From Atopobiaceae bacterium (GTDB taxonomy: Bacteria > Actinomycetota > Coriobacteriia > Coriobacteriales > Atopobiaceae), in NCBI GenBank assembly GCA_017510875.1, contig JAFWLX010000061.1, positions 1 to 6,340 on the forward strand: 6,340 bases of DNA. The letters are read 5' to 3'. Position 1 is the first letter of the stretch. Each line of letters opens with the position of its first letter. The notes under the pieces are model-generated. The model did no database searches. It was not told the origin of the DNA and saw nothing but the letters and a program-made list of their open reading frames with translations. Below are positions 3,901 through 6,340 of the stretch, in pieces. The position numbers and the translations under genes were made by a program.

Positions 3901-6340
3901 GAAGGAGGGCGAGCTATACGAAGACCCAGAGACGGGAGACACTGTAGCAGAGTTCCGTGTGTCTGCGGCAGATCACGGCAACGCTGCGGGCGAGTACGCC
4001 ACCCACATCTACGCGACGGACAAGCTGGGCAACAAGACGAAGCAACAATCGGAGACGAAGGTTGAAACCATCTATGTTCCGGATGCCGTATTCGGTTCTC
4101 AAAATGCTGTCTACTATCGATTCGACCATCCGGGCAGCTGGAATGATGCCAAGACGCTCATCGAGGCGATGCCCTTGGAGAACGCGCAACTCGCGACCGT
4201 TGCCAGCGAAGGAGACAACGATGCTTTAGCATCGCTGCTCGCGGGCGCTGGCAAGTCAGCTTATTGGCTGGGCCTCTCCGACGCCGATGGGACGGGCACG
4301 TTTACGTGGGCCGATGGTGGAGAAGTCAAGTACAACCACTGGGCGAGCGGACAGCCCGGCACTTACACCGGCGCACGCTACGGCGCAGTGCTCACATCCA
4401 ACGGGAAGTGGTACGGCTACGCCGACGCAGGTGTGAACAACAAGCCCGAGAACATGGGCTTCATTGCCATGGTCGGATACTCCGAGGATAATCCGTGCCC
4501 TGACGGCCACACGTGGGGCGAGTGGAAGACCACTGTGGAACCGACCTGTAATAAGGTTGGCTACAGGGAGCGTGTCTGCGATGTCTGCGGTGAGTTCGAA
4601 GTCGAGCAGATTCCCGCCCTCGGCCACGACCCGATGGAGGCCACGCGCCAGAACGAGGTCGCCGCGACCTGCGAGGAGGACGGCAGCTACGAGTCCGTCG
4701 TCGTGTGCTCGCGCTGCGGCGAGGAGCTGAGCCGCGAGACGGTGAAGGCGGACAAGCTCGGCCACGCCCCCGCCGACCCGGTCGAGGAGAACCGCGTCGA
4801 GCCCACCTGCTCCGCCGAGGGCAGCCGCGAGCTCGTGACCTACTGCGGCCGCTGCGGCAAGGAGCTGGGACGAGAGCCCGAGACGCTGCCGAAGGCCGAG
4901 CACGCCCCCGCCGACGCGGTCGAGGAGAACCGCGTGGAGCCCACCTGCTCGAAGGAGGGGAGCTACGACCTGGTGGCCTACTGCACGGTGTGTGGCGCGG
5001 AGGCCGGCCGCGAGACGGTCGCCGTCCCCAAGTCCGAGCACGCGTGGGGCGAGGGCGAGCTGACGACCAGGCCCACGTGCACCGAGCCGGGCGAGCGCAC
5101 CTTCACGTGCGCTGGCTGCGGCGAGAAGAGGACCGAGGGGGTCGAGGCGACGGGCCACCGGCTCGGCAAGCCGGTGACCGAGAACGAGAGCGATTCCAAC
5201 ACCTGCACTGAGGGCGGCACTTACGACGAGGTTGTCTACTGCGAAGTGTGCCACGAGGAGCTCTCCCGCGAGCAGAAGGCGCAGCCGGCGGGCCAGCACG
5301 TGCCGGTGACCGACTCGGCCGTCGCGCCCACCTGCACCAAGGCGGGCCTCACGGAGGGAAGCCACTGCCAGGTGTGCGGCACGGTCCTGGTCGCGCAGGA
5401 GCCCGTGGCGGCGCCCGGCCACGAGGAGGAGCACGTCGACGCCGTCGCCCCGAGCTGCACCGAGCCCGGCGCGACGGAGGGCACGCGCTGCGCCACCTGT
5501 GGCGAGGTCCTCTCCGGCTGCGAGCCCATCGCGGCGCTCGGCCACGACTACAGGGAGGCGGTCGTCGAGCCCACGTGCACGCAGGCCGGCCACACGGAGC
5601 ACAGGTGCACCCGCTGCGGTGACACCTACGTGACTGACCGCGTCCCCGCCAAGGCGCACACGGCAGGCGATCCAGAGGTCGCGTCCGAGGTGCCGGCATC
5701 CTGCGAGGCAGTCGGCAGCAGGGTGCTCGTCACCAAGTGCGCCGACTGCGGCAAGGAGCTGTACCGCACGACGCAGACGATTCCCGCCACCGGCCACAAG
5801 GCCGGCGAGCCCGTTGTGGAGTCCGAGACGAAGGCCACCTGCGAGACCGCGGGCCGCAAGGTCACCGTCACCAAGTGCGCCGACTGCGATCACGAGCTAA
5901 CCCGCACGGTGGAGGTCACGCCGGCCACCGGCCACAAGGCCGGCGAGCCCGTTGTGGAGTCCGAGACGCCCGCGACCTGCGAGGAGGCCGGTGCTAGGAC
6001 GCTGGTGACCAAGTGCGCCGGCTGCGGGAAGGAGCTCTCGAGGCAGACCGAGGCCGTGCCCGCCAAGGGCCACAGCTGGGACGAGGGCAGGGTGACAAAG
6101 GAGCCCACCTGCACCGAGCAGGGGCTGAGGGCGTTCACCTGCACGGCGTGCGGCGCCACGACGACGGAGCGGGTGCCCACCGCGGACCACAGGCCCGGGG
6201 CCGAGTCCCGCGAGAACGAGGTCGCGTCGACCTGCTCGGCGCCCGGCCACTACGAGGCTGTCACGCACTGCGCCGACTGCGGCGTCGAGCTATCCCGCCA
6301 GACGGTGCCGCTCCCGCTGGGCGACCACGCGTGGGGGAGC
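803..6340 (+). CDS. Giant secreted multi-lectin surface protein with N-terminal cysteine hydrolase domain, 3' end missing
   Basis: One frame stays open from GTG 803 to the window end (1846 codons, no stop), so both the protein length and the anchor are unknown. Modules by residue: signal peptide 1-61; papain-fold hydrolase about 62-225 (Cys105, His181, Asp197/Asn199); GWTFDPDD module 239-345; GBS_Bsp-like repeat 350-437; C-type lectin-like domain (CTLD) 457-580; ricin-type trefoil 593-735; GBS_Bsp-like 746-829; CTLD 847-978; GBS_Bsp-like 985-1077; CTLD 1097-1226; Cys/His repeat array 1232-1846 and onward. The expected location is the cell surface or secreted. The lectin modules suggest binding to host or microbial glycans, and the N-terminal domain may cut cell-wall or other peptide bonds; both are inferences from family. 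No LPXTG motif or wall-binding module is visible, and it may lie further right. Front codons are AT-tolerant, while the array is strongly GC-ending, as if the gene were assembled from two sources. The neighbour upstream is also an exported cysteine hydrolase. Confidence 0.93.
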   Translation, partial: MSDKQYQVGKTVRTLFFRVRIGRGKDGEPRSRIANGARDCLIAVAVLLLLVTVGLPKNALAITRSEVENELAAIRYRDEGNYWTTNGQPSDSSGSTSNYYYGIQCKGYAGSVFNEIFGHGYIGSYSSDKSYIPSPNGASVIYCTVAGTLYTNDEEAVQAAFLQSAPGDFVQMRRRGKSWGHSQIVFDVDNDGVTLLDCNADGHCLIQVYRQTWTTFCAKNSGFSIYRADGYDPTPTPPVNHNPIGCVDSVSGGVNSVTIRGWTFDPDDPNASIDVHFYIGSQCIGATTANHASPDVSNVYGVGGSHRFEVTLGTTITGTQQIDAYGINIGEGANDCFGNGTAVIATETEKPVISEVKVVNVTPKGYRVSCKVTDNVGVTDVRFPTWTAHNGQDDIGEWGRYGTKVGDIYTFDVNVGSHNNEHGIYHTHIYAYDAAGNSAASNIPTNVLVPDRMLNNGGSTYYLFEDNLSWKDARERCANAHDGGHLVTIESPAENEVVAGFAQQGDKNAYWIGASDEESEGSWKWVTGETVEPIAWADTEPNGGTTENALAINNKNDPPGMWCDYTSGNHSDFGFIMEVDGGAFEQQGEVVTDIEDGVYTINMFADQNYAVDVAEGATGSGCNAQLWTANGTDYQRWRFTKNDDDTYTIVNIKSDCALDVQSGNQGSNANVWVYESIESAAQRWYVERDGTGSYFLRAKCSNCYLDVAGYSFGNGCNMITWYANGNNQQRYKLMRSEHAKAVGKRIYDVTPDGYKMEVKFETPGMDSTRAIDGIVFPTWTAPDGQDDILWEEGSIDGDIVTFEVRTTKHAGQTGCTYHTHVYVRDAYGNHYNIGGAACYVPQANRIASYGSSTYYLVENADAFSWEQASKAASSVSFTDGRQDAHLVTIESAEEQEAVEQLAKAGSREAYYIGLNDAKAEGQWTWVNGTLLSSYANWADGEPNGGSAESYAALNRTDGFWCDNSGVTSNRYGYIAEVEGEDRCAPSINNVTVTDLDETGYTVTCAVSDPSGVSKVEFPTWVPEKGEVGDNALWKEGELYEDPETGDTVAEFRVSAADHGNAAGEYATHIYATDKLGNKTKQQSETKVETIYVPDAVFGSQNAVYYRFDHPGSWNDAKTLIEAMPLENAQLATVASEGDNDALASLLAGAGKSAYWLGLSDADGTGTFTWADGGEVKYNHWASGQPGTYTGARYGAVLTSNGKWYGYADAGVNNKPENMGFIAMVGYSEDNPCPDGHTWGEWKTTVEPTCNKVGYRERVCDVCGEFEVEQIPALGHDPMEATRQNEVAATCEEDGSYESVVVCSRCGEELSRETVKADKLGHAPADPVEENRVEPTCSAEGSRELVTYCGRCGKELGREPETLPKAEHAPADAVEENRVEPTCSKEGSYDLVAYCTVCGAEAGRETVAVPKSEHAWGEGELTTRPTCTEPGERTFTCAGCGEKRTEGVEATGHRLGKPVTENESDSNTCTEGGTYDEVVYCEVCHEELSREQKAQPAGQHVPVTDSAVAPTCTKAGLTEGSHCQVCGTVLVAQEPVAAPGHEEEHVDAVAPSCTEPGATEGTRCATCGEVLSGCEPIAALGHDYREAVVEPTCTQAGHTEHRCTRCGDTYVTDRVPAKAHTAGDPEVASEVPASCEAVGSRVLVTKCADCGKELYRTTQTIPATGHKAGEPVVESETKATCETAGRKVTVTKCADCDHELTRTVEVTPATGHKAGEPVVESETPATCEEAGARTLVTKCAGCGKELSRQTEAVPAKGHSWDEGRVTKEPTCTEQGLRAFTCTACGATTTERVPTADHRPGAESRENEVASTCSAPGHYEAVTHCADCGVELSRQTVPLPLGDHAWGS
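986..1480 (+). other. Papain-fold (CHAP / NlpC-P60-like) hydrolase domain
   Basis: Residues about 62-225 of the large protein. A helical lead-in precedes Cys105 in QCKGYAGSVF, the expected nucleophile at a helix start. PGD is at 166-168 and His181 in GHSQIVFDV, 13 residues after the PGD Asp. Asp197 or Asn199 in LLDCNAD is the likely third catalytic residue. The same order (Cys, PGD, GH, acidic/amide residue) is seen in the CHAP domain of the upstream gene, although the sequences are otherwise different. The likely activity is peptidoglycan endopeptidase or amidase; the substrate cannot be read from sequence. I am fairly sure of the fold and less sure of the exact family. Confidence 0.68.
1517..1837 (+). 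other. GWTFDPDD-type beta-rich module
   Basis: Residues 239-345. It opens with a G-C-V-D-S-V-S-G-G segment, then a V-T-I-R-GW-T-F-D-P-D-D core, an I-D-V-H-F-Y-I-G strand, an S-P-D-V...Y-G-V-G-G-S-H-R-F segment and a final A-Y-G-I-N-I-G-E-G-A-N. I recognise this as a recurring accessory module of bacterial surface and exoenzyme proteins, probably a beta-sandwich. I know of no assigned function and do not give one. Confidence 0.5.
1850..2113 (+). other. GBS_Bsp-like repeat 1
   Basis: Residues 350-437. The signature is F-P-T-W (383-386) followed by G-Q-D-D-I, then a strand pair and a closing H-T-H-I-Y-A-Y-D-A-A-G-N. This matches the GBS_Bsp-like family (beta-sandwich repeats of streptococcal Bsp and of many hydrolase/adhesin proteins), where it acts as a spacer or binding module. 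It is followed by a V-P-D linker into the first lectin domain. Confidence 0.78.
2171..2542 (+). other. C-type lectin-like domain 1 (EPN type)
   Basis: Residues 457-580. It has the CTLD order: Y-Y-L-F opening strand, S-W-x-x-A helix, H-L-V-T-I-E-S with E-N-E, Y-W-I-G core strand, W-x-W-V-T-G, E-P-N (540-542) with N-G-G-x-x-E-N, W-C-D (562-564) and the last strand F-I-M-E-V. In this fold EPN plus WND holds calcium and selects mannose-type sugars; here the Asn of WND is Cys. The usual second disulfide partner near F-I-C-E is Met. Sugar binding is plausible but unproven. Confidence 0.85.
2579..3007 (+). other. Ricin-type beta-trefoil lectin domain
   Basis: Residues 593-735. Three internal repeats, each ending in a QxW-type motif: Q-R-W at 635-637, Q-R-W at 682-684 and Q-R-Y at 729-731. 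Each repeat also has an (A/Y)-(V/L)-D-V strand (Y-A-V-D-V, C-A-L-D-V, C-Y-L-D-V) and an N-x-x-x-W segment, as in carbohydrate-binding ricin-B trefoils. It sits between the first and second GBS_Bsp/CTLD pairs and interrupts their regular alternation, as if inserted. Confidence 0.85.
3038..3289 (+). other. GBS_Bsp-like repeat 2
   Basis: Residues 746-829. It keeps F-P-T-W (776-779), G-Q-D-D-I-L-W and the closing H-T-H-V-Y-V-R-D-A-Y-G-N. It is the closest match to repeat 1 in its motif core (F-P-T-W-T-A-x-x-G-Q-D-D-I in both). A C-Y-V-P-Q linker leads into lectin domain 2. Confidence 0.78.
3341..3736 (+). other. C-type lectin-like domain 2 (EPN type)
   Basis: Residues 847-978. Motifs in order: S-S-T-Y-Y-L-V opening, S-W-E-Q-A helix, H-L-V-T-I-E-S with E-E-Q-E, Y-Y-I-G-L core strand, W-T-W-V-N-G, E-P-N (941-943) with N-G-G-S-A-E-S, W-C-D (960-962) and the closing Y-I-A-E-V. 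The EPN calcium/sugar site is kept and, as in domain 1, the WND Asn is Cys. It is clearly a duplicate of domain 1 (S-S/S-T-Y-Y-L and H-L-V-T-I-E-S shared), but the DNA has diverged. Confidence 0.85.
3755..4033 (+). other. GBS_Bsp-like repeat 3 (diverged)
   Basis: Residues 985-1077. It keeps V-E-F-P-T-W (Phe1017), the G-Y-T-V-T-C strand and the closing T-H-I-Y-A-T-D-K-L-G-N. The G-Q-D-D core of repeats 1 and 2 is lost (G-E-V-G-D-N instead), and a few extra residues (Y-E-D-P-E-T-G-D-T) lengthen the middle loop. GC content starts to rise within this repeat. Confidence 0.7.
4091..4480 (+). other. C-type lectin-like domain 3 (degenerate sugar site)
   Basis: Residues 1097-1226. The fold markers are present (V-Y-Y-R-F, S-W-N-D-A-K helix, Q-L-A-T-V-A-S, Y-W-L-G-L, F-T-W-A-D-G, closing F-I-A-M-V), but the sugar-site motif is Q-P-G (1184-1186) rather than EPN or QPD, and W-Y-G replaces WND (Trp1203). 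Calcium-dependent sugar binding is unlikely in the classical way. The domain may be structural or bind another ligand. Confidence 0.78.
4763..5041 (+). repeat. Near-identical 138-bp direct repeat pair
   Basis: The segment from 4763 (CACGCCCCCGCCGAC) recurs at 4901, again offset by exactly 138 bases. Only a few bases differ over the next approximately 48 bases, up to the P-T-C codons. It is a second, independent example of recent unit duplication in the array. Confidence 0.75.
5660..6073 (+). repeat. Three recently duplicated 138-bp units
   Basis: Three consecutive 46-residue units with high DNA identity. A stretch of 45 bases at 5786-5830 recurs exactly at 5924-5968, and 22 bases at 5729-5750 recur exactly at 5867-5888. 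Both offsets are 138 bases, one full unit. The third unit repeats the 22-base stretch at 6005 with two changes. This indicates recent unequal exchange or slippage in whole-unit steps that keep the frame. Confidence 0.8.

Larger units (their letters stand above)
4496..6340 (+). repeat. Tandem Cys/His repeat array (at least 14 units, continues past window)
   Basis: After a C-P-D-G-H lead-in, units end at each G-H (or E-H/D-H/Q-H/A-H): 4511-4627, 4628-4765, 4766-4903, 4904-5041, 5042-5158, 5159-5299, 5300-5422, 5423-5545, 5546-5659, 5660-5797, 5798-5935, 5936-6073, 6074-6190, 6191-6328, then a partial AWGS. Lengths are 39, 46, 46, 46, 39, 47, 41, 41, 38, 46, 46, 46, 39 and 46 residues. Every unit has the pattern (P/A)-(T/S)-C, C-x-x-C and a final His, that is C-x(9-11)-C-x2-C-x(11-16)-H; one unit (5423-5545) has an extra Cys. 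Similar Cys/His repeats occur in large surface proteins of gut bacteria. Metal binding or a disulfide ladder are both possible; the sequence cannot decide. The likely mechanical role is a long stalk. Confidence 0.88.

Noticed and set aside
4256..5893. Long minus-strand open frame of 545 codons opposite the repeat array
   Set aside because: It is a by-product of GC-rich, repetitive codons on the plus strand. Its translation is low-complexity Leu/Ala/Gly/Arg without recognisable domains, whereas the plus frame shows regular Cys/His repeats in phase.
4496..6340. Regular spacing resembling a CRISPR or other DNA repeat array
   Set aside because: Unit lengths are all multiples of three, vary from 114 to 141 bases, and conserve protein motifs more than DNA. 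This is a coding repeat.

Overview
The window carries two same-strand genes that encode secreted, modular surface proteins. Both are cut by the window edges. There are no RNA genes, mobile elements or CRISPR arrays that I can support. The domain content (ChW repeats with a CHAP hydrolase, GBS_Bsp-like repeats, C-type lectin and ricin-type lectin modules, a Cys/His-rich repeat array) and the export signal point to a Gram-positive, probably gut- or mucosa-associated bacterium. The high GC of the right end makes a coriobacterial actinobacterium (Collinsella/Olsenella/Eggerthella type) my best guess. This is inference, and a Firmicute with acquired DNA is not excluded.

Left end (1-731): the 3' part of a gene read in the frame of base 3. 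It encodes two ChW repeats followed by a C-terminal CHAP-type cysteine hydrolase (Cys135/His193/Glu209 of the visible fragment). It is a likely peptidoglycan hydrolase or exported peptidase. A 71-base gap (732-802) follows, ending in a perfect AGGAGG ribosome-binding site.

Rest of the window (803-6340 and beyond): one uninterrupted reading frame of 1846 visible codons, starting at GTG 803, with no stop before the window ends. In order it encodes: a signal peptide with a long basic n-region; a papain-fold (CHAP/NlpC-P60-like) hydrolase domain; a 'GWTFDPDD' beta-rich module; three rounds of a GBS_Bsp-like repeat, a V-P-D/Q linker and a C-type lectin-like domain, with a ricin-type beta-trefoil inserted after the first round; and at least 14 tandem 38-47 residue Cys/His repeats running off the right edge. 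The first two C-type lectin domains keep the EPN sugar/calcium motif. The third does not.

Base composition changes inside this gene. By hand count it is 37-48% GC in samples from the front part and 75-77% in samples from the repeat array, with the change between about 3850 and 4300. This suggests a mosaic gene. The two proteins share an export/cell-surface setting and a cysteine-hydrolase module; the second looks like a very large glycan-binding adhesin or a tethered hydrolase. Its anchor, if any, lies outside the window.
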